Positions 45,943-54,997 of a stretch of 64,000 nucleotides of DNA are shown one piece after another. Positions within the stretch are counted from its first letter, which is position 1, and every line of letters starts with the position of its first letter. A program made the translations under genes and the position numbers. The stretch is taken from contig NZ_CP129613.1 in assembly GCF_030486405.1 (NCBI RefSeq), positions 372,001-436,000 of the forward strand. The letters are read 5' to 3'. Under the pieces are notes generated by a model. The model made no database searches, had not been told where the DNA came from, and saw nothing but the letters and a program-made list of their open reading frames with translations. This stretch comes from Mycolicibacterium sp. HK-90 (GTDB taxonomy: Bacteria; Actinomycetota; Actinomycetes; Mycobacteriales; Mycobacteriaceae).

Positions 45943-46833
45943 TCATCGTGGTCGATCGTCGCCGGCGGTCCACTCCTCATAGAACGGCGGCATCTCGGAC
46001 GCCCGGCCGGTGAAGTCCGGGGCGCGTTTCTCGAGGAAGGCCCGCACGCCGTCGTGGCCGTCGCCGACGCTCGTGTAGAACATCGCCAGCGAGTCCACCC
46101 GGTGTGCGTCGACCGGGTGCGGCTCGGCGGCATTCCGGTAGAGCATCTGCCGCATGAGGGCTACCGACACTGGTGAGCGGTCGCGCGTCCACGCGTCGGC
46201 CAGCACCCGTGCCTCGGCGATCAGTGCGTCCGGTTCGTGGACGGCCTGTGCCAGCCCGATCTCACGAGCGGCGTCGGCGGTGAGAATGTCCGACCGGTAC
46301 ACCAGGTCCAAAGCCGTTGGCATACCGACGATCCGGGGCAGGAACCAGGTGGAACACGCCTCCGGGGTGATACCGAGCTTGCCGAAGACCAGCCCGAAGC
46401 GCGCCTTCGTCGACATCAGCCGGGCGTCCATCGCCAGCGTCATCGTCGCGCCGATCCCGACTGCGGCTCCGTTGATGGCGGCGATCACCGGCTTGCGGCA
46501 GGCGTAGATCGCCAGCGTCACCCGGCCACCGGTGTCCCGGACCCGCCGCAACTCGGGATTGTCGAGGTCGGCCATATCGGCCAGGCTGGGCGACTTCGAC
46601 TCGTCGAGGCCGAACACATTGCCCTCGCTCGACAGGTCCATCCCGGCGCAGAACGCCCGGCCCTCGCCGGTCACGATCACCGCGCGGACCGCGTCGTCGT
46701 CGTTGACCCCCACGAAGGTCTGCTCCAGCTCATCGGCCATCTCGACGGTGAAGGCATTGAGGTTCTCCGGGCGGTCGAGGACGACGGTGAGGATCCCGTC
46801 GTCGAGCTCGTGCCGGATCGTCGTGAAGTCCAC
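45943..46833 (-). CDS. echA: Enoyl-CoA hydratase/isomerase family protein
   Basis: A 296-residue crotonase-fold protein. Oxyanion-hole segments are visible in GRAFCAGMDLSSEG and PVIAAINGAAVGIGATM, with an acidic residue in the position of a catalytic Glu in ITPEACSTWFLP. GTG 46833 is chosen because GAGGAGGG lies 6 nt before it; the longer ORF to 46875 lacks such a site. It acts in beta-oxidation or a specialised acyl-CoA route. Confidence 0.9.
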   Translation of the reverse strand: MDFTTIRHELDDGILTVVLDRPENLNAFTVEMADELEQTFVGVNDDDAVRAVIVTGEGRAFCAGMDLSSEGNVFGLDESKSPSLADMADLDNPELRRVRDTGGRVTLAIYACRKPVIAAINGAAVGIGATMTLAMDARLMSTKARFGLVFGKLGITPEACSTWFLPRIVGMPTALDLVYRSDILTADAAREIGLAQAVHEPDALIAEARVLADAWTRDRSPVSVALMRQMLYRNAAEPHPVDAHRVDSLAMFYTSVGDGHDGVRAFLEKRAPDFTGRASEMPPFYEEWTAGDDRPR

Positions 46834-46977
46834 GGATGTCCCTCCTCGGGGTCGGTTGGTACTCAGCTTGCCCACACCGACCTGAGCCGCATCAACGACC
46901 CCCTCGAACCGCAGGTCACCATGCTCCTTGGGGGCGGTAGGTCACCGTGCAAAGTCGACGCGGTCTAGGTTCGTGGG

Positions 46978-48468
46978 ATGGACTTCGACGAGTACCGGGC
47001 GCACGACGCCACATCCTTGGCGAAACTGATTGCCGACAAGCAGGTTTCGGCGGCCGAGCTGCTCGCCACCGCCCGGGAGCGGGCGGCGGCGGTCAACCCG
47101 AAGATCAACGCCATCGTGCGCGACGTTCCGGCGTCGCCGTCGGACGATCTGACCGGTCCGTTCGCCGGGGTCCCGTTCCTGATCAAGGATCTTGCGCAGG
47201 ACTACGCGGGGCTGCCCACCTCGGCCGGTTCACGTGCGCTGAAGTCGCTGATCGTCCCCGAGCACGCCACGGTGGTACAGCGCTGGATCGACGCGGGCCT
47301 GGTCATCTTCGGGAAAACCAATACGCCTGAGTTCGGCGCGAAGGGGATAACCGAGCCGGACGCGTGGGGGCCGGCCCGCAACCCCTGGGACCTGGGACGG
47401 TCGCCGGGCGGCAGTTCGGGCGGGTCTGCGGCGGCCGTTGCTGCGGGCATCGTGCCCTGCGCCGGCGCCAACGACGGCGGCGGTTCGATTCGCATTCCGG
47501 CGGCGAGCTGTGGACTTGTGGGGCTGAAACCGGGCCGTGGGCTGACGCCGTCGGGTCCGGCGGTCGGGGAATCCATGCACGGCGCGGCTGTCCAGGGCGT
47601 CGTCTCGCGCACGGTGCGCGACACCGCGGCGATGCTCGATGTCCTCAGCGGTGGCGAGCCCTTTGGGCCGTACGTGCCGGGCCTGCCCGCCGAGTCGTTC
47701 GCGTCGTGCGTGGGGGCGGACCCGGGGAAGCTGCGGATCGGGCTGCGCGTGCCGACGGCGATCAACCCGGCGCCGCACCGCGAGGCGTTCGCGGCCGTCG
47801 AGGCCACCGCTGCCGCGCTGACCGAGCTCGGCCACCATGTCGAGGAACTCCCGCAGGCGCCGTTCGACGACGCCGCACTGGCCCGCGACTTCCTGCTGAC
47901 CTGGTTCGTCTACAGCGCATGGGAACTCGCCGAGGCCAAGCGGCTGACCGGAGCAGGTGACGACGCGTTCGAACGAGACACGCTCATCATGGCGGCGATC
48001 GGACGATCCACCAGCAGCGTCGACTACCTGGACGCGGTGCAGCGGCGCCACGAACACACGCGGCGGCTGAGCACCTTCTTCGAGTCCTACGACCTGCTGT
48101 TGACACCCACCTTGGCCACCCTGCCGCCGCGGATCGGTGAGTTCGATCTGCCGATCGGGCTGCAACGGGCTGCGGATGCGCTGATCAAGACCCGGACCGC
48201 GAGCCTGTTGCGCTACACCAAGATCGTCGACGACATGGTGGACAAGAACCTCGGCTGGGTGCCCTACACGCAGTTGGCGAACATCACGGGACGCCCGGCG
48301 ATCTCGCTGCCGCTGCACTGGACGGCCGAAGGTCTGCCCCTCGGCGTCCAGTTCGTCGCACCGCTCGCCGGTGAAGCGCTGCTGCTCAAGCTGGCGGCCC
48401 AGCTCGAACAAGCGATGCCCTGGGCCGGCCGGCTCGCCCCGGTCGGTACGGATGCCTTGTCGGTCTAG
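46978..48468 (+). CDS. Amidase (amidase signature family)
   Basis: A 496-residue amidase. The Ser-cisSer-Lys triad is visible: Lys in PFLIKDLAQDY, the Gly/Ser-rich SPGGSSGGSAAAVAAG, and the nucleophile Ser in GGGSIRIPAASCGLVG. It hydrolyses carboxamides; the substrate is unknown. It is convergent with the HAD gene, and their stop codons interlock in one CTAG. Confidence 0.93.
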   Translation: MDFDEYRAHDATSLAKLIADKQVSAAELLATARERAAAVNPKINAIVRDVPASPSDDLTGPFAGVPFLIKDLAQDYAGLPTSAGSRALKSLIVPEHATVVQRWIDAGLVIFGKTNTPEFGAKGITEPDAWGPARNPWDLGRSPGGSSGGSAAAVAAGIVPCAGANDGGGSIRIPAASCGLVGLKPGRGLTPSGPAVGESMHGAAVQGVVSRTVRDTAAMLDVLSGGEPFGPYVPGLPAESFASCVGADPGKLRIGLRVPTAINPAPHREAFAAVEATAAALTELGHHVEELPQAPFDDAALARDFLLTWFVYSAWELAEAKRLTGAGDDAFERDTLIMAAIGRSTSSVDYLDAVQRRHEHTRRLSTFFESYDLLLTPTLATLPPRIGEFDLPIGLQRAADALIKTRTASLLRYTKIVDDMVDKNLGWVPYTQLANITGRPAISLPLHWTAEGLPLGVQFVAPLAGEALLLKLAAQLEQAMPWAGRLAPVGTDALSV

Positions 48469-49229
48469 CGCATCTGTGCGACGCGTTCGGTGAAAGCCCT
48501 TGGTGTGAGGCCGAATTGGATCATGATGTCTTCTGCGGGTGGTCCGCCGTAGGGCTCCCATCGCCGGGCGAAGTCCAATAAGTGCGCCGGATCGTGGCTG
48601 ACCGGTCGGGTCGATCGCAGTAGGGGGCGGACGTCGACGATCTGTGCCACGCCGGCCGCACGGGCGGCTCGGATGCCGTTGTCGGTCGCCTCGTACACCT
48701 GCACGACGGTTGGCGGGAGCCCGAGGCGACGACATGCGAGCAGGTGGCCGTCCGGGTGCGGCATGCCCCGGATCACGGCATCGCGGGTGACGGCGACGCT
48801 CACGGTGACGTCGAGACGGAACGCGCGCATCGCGGTGTGGACTGTCGCCCGGTCGGACCCGGTGACGACCCCGACGGGGAGTGCGCGGTGATGCTTGTGG
48901 ATCACGTTGTGTAGGAGAGTATTCGGCCGAACCCTGGTGGAGGATCTCTCGGCCAGCCGATTACGTTGGGTGATGATCGTGTGCGGATCGGCCGTCACCG
49001 ACGAGCGTTTGCAGGCGCGGGTGACCAAGTCGACGATCGGCAGATCGCGATGCTCGTCGAACCAGCGTTGGTCGATGGCGGCGCCGTGCGCGGCGAGGGT
49101 TTTGTGCAGGACGCTGTAGTTGAAGTCGGGGGTATCGAAAAGCGTTCCATCCCAGCCGAACAAGAGGGCACGTACATCTGCGTCCGGCTCCAGATCCGAC
49201 GGCCGGGAAGCGGTGATGACAGTGGTCAA
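48465..49229 (-). CDS. HAD-like protein with altered nucleophile
   Basis: A 254-residue protein of the phosphoglycolate-phosphatase/beta-phosphoglucomutase type. Motif I reads LLFGWDGTLFDT: the first Asp of DxDGT, the phosphoryl-accepting nucleophile, is Gly. Motif II is VVTGS and motif III/IV residues follow (GMPHPDGHLLACRRLGL, EATDNGIRAARAAG). Loss of the nucleophile argues against normal phosphatase activity. The only fitting start is TTG 49229, 6 bp after the MFS transporter stop, so coupling is likely. Confidence 0.78.
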   Translation of the reverse strand: MTTVITASRPSDLEPDADVRALLFGWDGTLFDTPDFNYSVLHKTLAAHGAAIDQRWFDEHRDLPIVDLVTRACKRSSVTADPHTIITQRNRLAERSSTRVRPNTLLHNVIHKHHRALPVGVVTGSDRATVHTAMRAFRLDVTVSVAVTRDAVIRGMPHPDGHLLACRRLGLPPTVVQVYEATDNGIRAARAAGVAQIVDVRPLLRSTRPVSHDPAHLLDFARRWEPYGGPPAEDIMIQFGLTPRAFTERVAQMR

Positions 49230-49235
49230 GGCCGG

Positions 49236-50588
49236 TCAGTGCGAGGTCTTCTGCGCCGGTGTCGGCTTGGGGAAGAGGTAGTCGGTGACGTCGACGGACT
49301 TCTTCCGGACGAGCAGGACAGAACCGGCGGCGATCAGGCTGGCCGCGGCCAGCGCATACAGTCCCCACGTGACGGTGCCGGTGGCCTGTTTGATGAGGCC
49401 GAAGCCGAAGGGTGCGACGAACCCGCCCAGATTGCCCAGTGAGTTGATGATCGCGATCGCGGGTGCCAATACCAGTGGGTGCATGGAGGATTGGGGGATA
49501 GACCAGAACAGTGGGCTGGCACTCTTGAAACCCATCGCCGCGATGCACAGGAAGAACAGCGCCAGCAACGGTGAGGTGATCGCCGCCAGGTAGGTGCCGA
49601 CGGCAGCCGTGAGGAGGGCGAAGATCAGCAGGGGGCGGCGCAGTGAGGGGTTGTAGTCGCCGACGCGTGAGGACAGGTACATCGCGATGACGGCGCTGAT
49701 CCACGGCAGGCTCGACAGCAGGCCGACCGTGATGTCGTTGAGGCCGTCGATGCGTCGGACGATGGATGGCAGCCAGAAGGTGTTGGCGTAGATCGACAGC
49801 TGGATGGCGAAGTAGATCCAGCAGAACAGCAGCAGCTTGGGGTCCGCCAGCATCTTCCAGCGGTTGCCCTTTCCCTCGACGCCGGACGTCTTCGCCTTCT
49901 CGGCCTCTTCGACGTCGATCGCGTCGATGAGGGCGTCCTGTTCGGCGCGGGTCAGCCACCTGGCATCGCGGATCTTCGAGTTGAGCATGAAGTACGCGAC
50001 GATGCCGACAAGCACGGACACCATGCCCTCGATGAGGAACAGCCACTGCCATCCGCGCAGGCCGCCGTGGCCGTGCAGGGACAGCAGGGGGCCGGACAGC
50101 GGACCCGAGATCGCCGCGGCGATAGAGGAGCCGGCGATGAACAACGCCGTTGCCCGTCCCCGGTGGCTGTCGGGCAGCCACTTGGCCATGTAGTAGATGA
50201 CCGCGGGGAAGAACCCGGCCTCGGCCATGCCGAGCAGGAAACGCAGGACGTAGAACATTTCTGCGCTCTGGACGAACATCATGGCGGCGGACACCAGGCC
50301 CCAGCTGATCATGATCCGAGTCAGCCAGACCCGGGCGCCGAACTTCTCCATCAGGATGTTGCTCGGAAGCTCGAACAGTGCGTAGGCCACGAAGAACACA
50401 CCGGCCCCGAAACCGTAAGCGGCAGCACCGATACCGACGTCGGCCTCAAGGTATTCCTGGGCATACCCGATGTTGGCGCGGTTGAGCTGATTGCAGATCA
50501 GCATGATGATCAGCAGCGGTACCACGCGCCGGAAGAATTTCGACACGGCCGACTGCAAGTCGGCGGACGCGGGCTGGGTGATCGACAC
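49236..50588 (-). CDS. MFS transporter, anion:cation symporter type
   Basis: A 450-residue protein with about 12 helices, ACS-type (tartrate/hydroxybenzoate-like organic acid importers). Recognisable stretches are IIMLICNQLNRANIGYA in TM1, FELPSNILMEKFGARVWLTR, and GMAEAGFFPAVIYYMAKWLP. GTG 50588 with AAGGAG upstream. The HAD protein follows immediately, and an amidase lies beyond on the other strand. Confidence 0.88.
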   Translation of the reverse strand: MSITQPASADLQSAVSKFFRRVVPLLIIMLICNQLNRANIGYAQEYLEADVGIGAAAYGFGAGVFFVAYALFELPSNILMEKFGARVWLTRIMISWGLVSAAMMFVQSAEMFYVLRFLLGMAEAGFFPAVIYYMAKWLPDSHRGRATALFIAGSSIAAAISGPLSGPLLSLHGHGGLRGWQWLFLIEGMVSVLVGIVAYFMLNSKIRDARWLTRAEQDALIDAIDVEEAEKAKTSGVEGKGNRWKMLADPKLLLFCWIYFAIQLSIYANTFWLPSIVRRIDGLNDITVGLLSSLPWISAVIAMYLSSRVGDYNPSLRRPLLIFALLTAAVGTYLAAITSPLLALFFLCIAAMGFKSASPLFWSIPQSSMHPLVLAPAIAIINSLGNLGGFVAPFGFGLIKQATGTVTWGLYALAAASLIAAGSVLLVRKKSVDVTDYLFPKPTPAQKTSH

Positions 50589-50977
50589 GTCCGCTCCTTT
50601 CGGTCAGTCCCACCGAGGTGGTCAGGGGTACATCGGCGAGTGACCCGCCTCACATGGAATGTAAAGGAGGGCATTGATGCACGTCCAAGACCATTTAGGC
50701 ATCAACTGATCCAGCATCGGCATGGGTGCATGGGCTGGGGGTCCTCGCGTGAACTGCGACAGCCGCTGCCGTGCCGGGCCGGGAAGTTGATGACGACGCC
50801 ACGGTCGCGATCGAGCGAGTCGACTGAGTGCTCCGTGCGTATCGCACGCGCGTGATTCAGGTTCGCAGCTAACGAGCCAAATCGCTTTGTGTTCTTGCCT
50901 TTCCGGCAGAAACTGACCGATGCGAAAAAAACTGCGCGTTCGGGTGGGCGAGCCTGACAGGTACTCCTAGAGTCTGC
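50589..50977. other. Intergenic region, with one 10-codon ORF
   Basis: A 389-bp gap between two minus-strand genes. It should hold the MFS promoter. On the plus strand a tiny ORF at 50677-50709 (MHVQDHLGIN) has a near-perfect Shine-Dalgarno (AAAGGAGGG) 6 nt before its ATG but no gene behind it. Otherwise nothing was recognised. Confidence 0.4.
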
Positions 50978-51892
50978 TCAGGTAATCGACCAGAACTCCA
51001 GCAGGGTGCGGATGGTCGCCACCAACGGCAGGGGTTGATCCAGCATCGGATGGTGGCCGGCGTCGGCGAGTTCGACGAATGGCCCGCGGAGTTGCAGCAT
51101 CGAGCGGATCTGATCGGCCATCGGGGGCGGGACCACCCCACTCTCGCACCGTAAATACCCGACCCGGCAAGGGATTCGGGCAAACGTGTTCTCCAACAGC
51201 TCTTCATCGGCGGGTGTCTCGTCGAGGAGTTGGCCGCCGAAGATGGCCGGGTCGAACTTCCACACCCAGCCGGCGTCGGTTTTGCGGATGGATTCGGTGG
51301 CGATGTGGTGACCGATGTAGGGAAGTGTCACGTCCTGTTTCGGCACCGCCCGGAACCGGGCCAGGATCTCGTCTTCGCTCGGGTATCCGGCGCTGTCGCG
51401 GCGGGTGCGCAATCGGACCTTTTCAGGTGCGCGATCGCGCAGCGGCGAATCGATGACCAGGATGCTGTCGATCTGAGCGCCGTAGCGTGTGGCGGCCGAG
51501 GCGCCGACCCAGCCGCCCATGCTGTGGCCGACGATCGTGGGTCGCGCTGAGGATCCGGAGGCGTCGGATGCGGCGAGGACCTCGCGGGCCCAGGTCGCAA
51601 GGGCGTATTCGGTGCGGGTTCCGCTGTCGCCGTGCCCGCTGAGGTCCGGCGCGATGACTCGATGGGTGCGAGTGAAAAACGGTGCGATGTGATCCCACCA
51701 GCCGGAGTGGGCCCCGCCACCGTGGACGAACACCAGCGGAGGATTGGCCGGGTCGCCCCAGGTGCGGACATGGATGGAGCAGCCGTCGACGTCGATGGTC
51801 GAGTGCACTGGCGTCTGTTCCAGCGCGGAGGTGAACCACGCCGGAGCGTTCGCAAGGGGGTGCGGGGCCGGGGAGGATTCGCGCCGGAACAT
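50978..51892 (-). CDS. Alpha/beta hydrolase
   Basis: A roughly 304-residue hydrolase. The oxyanion region is VFVHGGGAHSGWWDH, and the nucleophile elbow GHSMGGWVGA has catalytic Ser; the late His lies in LADAGHHPMLDQP. ATG 51892 is preferred since AGGTGA precedes it; ATG 51919 is the longer option. Substrate unknown. Confidence 0.88.
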   Translation of the reverse strand: MFRRESSPAPHPLANAPAWFTSALEQTPVHSTIDVDGCSIHVRTWGDPANPPLVFVHGGGAHSGWWDHIAPFFTRTHRVIAPDLSGHGDSGTRTEYALATWAREVLAASDASGSSARPTIVGHSMGGWVGASAATRYGAQIDSILVIDSPLRDRAPEKVRLRTRRDSAGYPSEDEILARFRAVPKQDVTLPYIGHHIATESIRKTDAGWVWKFDPAIFGGQLLDETPADEELLENTFARIPCRVGYLRCESGVVPPPMADQIRSMLQLRGPFVELADAGHHPMLDQPLPLVATIRTLLEFWSIT

Positions 51893-51986
51893 GGGACTCA
51901 CCTCGTAATTCTGTCCCATGCCCAGAAGTTCGATCGAGGGCCGTCCGTTGTGAATCGTGGCACGTCGGAGCGTCGGCGGCCGCGGC

Positions 51987-52586
51987 TCAGGACAACGCGA
52001 GACTCACACCGAGCGCGACCATCATCACCGCGATGATGCCGTCGAGGATTCGCCAGGTCATCGGCGTGGCGAACAGTCCGGCGAGTCGGCGCGCGCCCAG
52101 GCCCAGGCCGGTGAACCACAGTGCACTCGCGGCCACCGCGCCGGCGCCGAACAGCCACCGCTGCTCGTGGTGTTCGTTGGCCAGAGAGCCGAGCAGCACC
52201 ACGGTGTCGAGGTATACGTGCGGGTTCAGCCAGGTCAGCGCGAGGCAGGTGGCGAGCACCTCGGCCAGGCGAGCCGGGGTGCGTTCGGATGGGTTGAGGG
52301 TCGACGGTCGGAAGGCGCGGCGGGCGGCGAGGACGCCATAGCCGATCAGGAACGCCGCGCCGCCGATCTTCATGACGGTCATGGCGTCGGGGTGCGCGGT
52401 GATGACGGCGCCCACGCCGGCGATGCCGGCGGCGATCAGAATCAGATCGGAGACCGTGCACAGGGCAATGACGGCGACCACATGCTCGCCACGGATGCCT
52501 TGGCGCAACACGAAGGCGTTCTGCGCGCCGATCGCGGCGATCAACGCCATGGTGGTCAGGAATCCGATGAGCACGGGTGAAGCCAT
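51987..52586 (-). CDS. LysE/ArgO-type amino acid exporter
   Basis: A 199-residue membrane protein with about six helices. LysE features are visible in [35 protein letters not shown] and [19 protein letters not shown]. It likely exports lysine or arginine. The LysG/ArgP regulator usually divergent from lysE is missing here; the upstream 180 bp hold only an imperfect TACAG...CTGTA dyad near 52619-52637. Confidence 0.9.
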   Translation of the reverse strand: MASPVLIGFLTTMALIAAIGAQNAFVLRQGIRGEHVVAVIALCTVSDLILIAAGIAGVGAVITAHPDAMTVMKIGGAAFLIGYGVLAARRAFRPSTLNPSERTPARLAEVLATCLALTWLNPHVYLDTVVLLGSLANEHHEQRWLFGAGAVAASALWFTGLGLGARRLAGLFATPMTWRILDGIIAVMMVALGVSLALS

Positions 52587-52769
52587 GCGTACGAGGCTAG
52601 GGACGTGCGATGATCAAGTACAGCTAATGATTCTGTATGTAGATTAGTTTTGCTTATGTCTGTGACGGGCGGTGTTTGGCCGCACGATGGACGCCGCGGC
52701 CACCACAACATGTCGCTTCCGCTTCTGTGCTGGGGAGTGCGACGGTTCGGGAGGGCCGGATGTTTATGG

Positions 52770-54245
52770 TCAGAACGGGAAGACCCGGGGTTGGTGCTGC
52801 ACGCTGACCCAGTGGTGGGCGGTGAACTCATCAATGGACCACGTGCCGCCGAAACGGCCCAGCCCCGACTGCTTGACCCCGCCGTAGGCGGTGTTGTCTT
52901 CCTCGTTGACCGGTGAGTCGTTGACGTGGGTCATCCCGGCTTTGACTTTCAAGGCGAACTCCACGCCGCGATTGATGTCACGGGTGAACACCGCGCTGGA
53001 CAATCCGTACTCGGTGTCGTTGGCGATCTTCAGCGCTTCGTCTTCGCTTTCGGCGGCGATGATCGTGATGGCGGGCCCGAAAACTTCCTCCTTCGCGGTG
53101 GCCACCTCGTTGGTGCCGATCAACACCTGCGGCGGCAACGTCAAACCGGCTGGGCCGGTGGGCTTTCCGCCCAGGACCAGGCGGGCGCCGGCCTGTTGAG
53201 CGGCCTCGATCTTGGCCTGCACCGATCTCAGCTGGGTACGGTTGATCACCGGCCCGATGGCAGTGGCAGGGTCGGCGGGATCACCGACATTCAGTGCCGC
53301 GACTCGCTCGACGAAGGCCTCGACGAACTGGTCATGGATGCTGCGGTGGACGATGATGCGGTTGGCGATCATGCAGATCTGGCCCGAGTTGTAGAACGAG
53401 CCGAACGCGGCGGCCTTGACGGCATAATCGAGATCGGCGTCGTCGAGAATGACCAGGGGTGCATTACCGCCGAGTTCCATGAGTAGGCGTTTGATTCCTG
53501 CCTTTTGGGTGATGCCGATGCCCACGCTCGTCGACCCGGTGAACGACACGATGGAGGGCACCGGGTGCCCGACCATGGCATCGCCGATCTCGGCTCCTGA
53601 GCCGACGATCACACTCAGCACACCGGCGGGCAGGCCGGCTTCCTCCAAGATCTTGGCCAGCAACAGACCGCCGGTGACGGGGGTGTCACTGGCCGGTTTC
53701 AGCACGACGGCGTTACCCACCGCCAACGCCGGCGCGAGCGATCGACTGGTCAGATATAGCGGAAAATCCCATGGACTGATCAGTGCGACCACCCCGGCGG
53801 GCTGCCGGTAGACGCGGTTCTCCTTCCCGGGAATATCCGAGGGCAGGATCTGTCCGGTGGTGTGATGCGGCATGCCGGCGGCTTCAAGGAATACCGCCTT
53901 GGTGACCCCGAGTTCGACCTCGCACTTTCCGCGGGGCGTGCCGGTCTCGCTGACCAGCCAGCCCAGGATTTCCTCGCGTCGGGTATCGAGGATGCTTGCT
54001 GCGGCCCGAAGCACCGATGCGCGTTGCTCAGGTAGGGAAGTAGCCCAGTTGGCCTGTGCGGCTTCGGCTGTGGCGAAGGCTTCGTTGACGTCAGCGAGGT
54101 TGGCCAGTGGGATTTCGGTGATTGTTGTTCCATCCCAGGGGTTGGAATCGGTAAGGGTGCGTGAGCCGGCGCCCGCGCGCCACGTGCCGCCGATAGGCAT
54201 GGCGTGGAAATTGTCGTAGGAAGTGGGGGCGGTGAAGACAGACAT
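52770..54245 (-). CDS. Aldehyde dehydrogenase (benzaldehyde/vanillin-type)
   Basis: A 491-residue NAD(P)-dependent ALDH. Typical motifs are ISPWDFPLYLTSRSLAPALA, FTGSTSVGIGI, the general-base MELGGNAPLVILDDADLDYA and the catalytic Cys in NSGQICMIANR. ATG 54245; a TTG at 54257 is less likely. It is the last gene of the minus-strand LAL-headed series. An aromatic or terpenoid aldehyde substrate is plausible. Confidence 0.93.
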   Translation of the reverse strand: MSVFTAPTSYDNFHAMPIGGTWRAGAGSRTLTDSNPWDGTTITEIPLANLADVNEAFATAEAAQANWATSLPEQRASVLRAAASILDTRREEILGWLVSETGTPRGKCEVELGVTKAVFLEAAGMPHHTTGQILPSDIPGKENRVYRQPAGVVALISPWDFPLYLTSRSLAPALAVGNAVVLKPASDTPVTGGLLLAKILEEAGLPAGVLSVIVGSGAEIGDAMVGHPVPSIVSFTGSTSVGIGITQKAGIKRLLMELGGNAPLVILDDADLDYAVKAAAFGSFYNSGQICMIANRIIVHRSIHDQFVEAFVERVAALNVGDPADPATAIGPVINRTQLRSVQAKIEAAQQAGARLVLGGKPTGPAGLTLPPQVLIGTNEVATAKEEVFGPAITIIAAESEDEALKIANDTEYGLSSAVFTRDINRGVEFALKVKAGMTHVNDSPVNEEDNTAYGGVKQSGLGRFGGTWSIDEFTAHHWVSVQHQPRVFPF

Positions 54246-54325
54246 GGCAGTATCCAAGCGTTCGGGGGATGGGGGACAGACGCCTTGGTAAAAGGCTTGG
54301 TGATGAAAGAGTCAGTCCTGCTGCG

Positions 54326-54964
54326 CTATTCGCTCCAGGGCGAGGCGTCGATGATGGCGGTGAAATCTTCGCGCCGGAAGTGTGGATCGAAGCGGGCCAG
54401 CACGTCATCGTTCATGGTGCCGAACGTGGTATCCGGGCGGTCCTTCATGCCGTCGTAGAAGGCTTTCTGGATGCGTCGCTTGAAGTTGGGCCGGGGATGG
54501 GCGGTGGTGACTTCGAGTTTGGCGTTGTCGGTGATCAGGTCCAGATCGAGTCCGAGCACGTCGCCTTCGACACCGAGGGTGACGAGAGCGACTTCGGGGG
54601 CTAGGCGGACGGCGATGCCTGGGGTGGTGTGCAGGGCGATGGCCAGCCAAGCGGTCTGCGCCTCATCGATGCTGTATCCGTGGTCGATCAGGAACGCCTT
54701 GGCGATGTCGGCGCCGTCGAGTTCGAATCGTTGATCAGTGCGACGGTAGCGTTCGGTCAACCCCAGGTCGTGGAACATGGCTGCGATGTAGCTCAGTTCC
54801 GGGTCCGGGGTCAGACCCAGGGCATTGGCTTTTAGGCTGCCCCAGAGGAAGACTCGGCGGGAGTGGTGGTAGAGTAGATCGGTGTCCACGGCGCGGACCA
54901 GATCGCTGGCCGCGCGGGCCACCGGCGAATCCGGGATACCGATCCCGGCGATGGTGTCAGACAT
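54326..54964 (-). CDS. HD-domain protein, cyanamide hydratase-like
   Basis: A 212-residue metal-dependent HD protein. Ligands are visible as YHHSRRVFLWG (His) and MFHDLGLTERYR (HD), with a later His in IALHTTPGIAVR. This spacing is that of the Ddi/cyanamide-hydratase subgroup rather than nucleotide phosphohydrolases. Some family members hydrate nitrile-like or isocyanide compounds. It lies 80 bp upstream of the aldehyde dehydrogenase gene. Confidence 0.82.
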   Translation of the reverse strand: MSDTIAGIGIPDSPVARAASDLVRAVDTDLLYHHSRRVFLWGSLKANALGLTPDPELSYIAAMFHDLGLTERYRRTDQRFELDGADIAKAFLIDHGYSIDEAQTAWLAIALHTTPGIAVRLAPEVALVTLGVEGDVLGLDLDLITDNAKLEVTTAHPRPNFKRRIQKAFYDGMKDRPDTTFGTMNDDVLARFDPHFRREDFTAIIDASPWSE

Positions 54965-54997
54965 GATGATCTCCGATTTCGTTGTGGTGCAGCCGGC

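Noticed and set aside
54326..54964. dNTP triphosphohydrolase or (p)ppGpp hydrolase
   Set aside because: Too short, and the YHHSRRV/MFHDLG spacing fits the cyanamide-hydratase-like HD group better.
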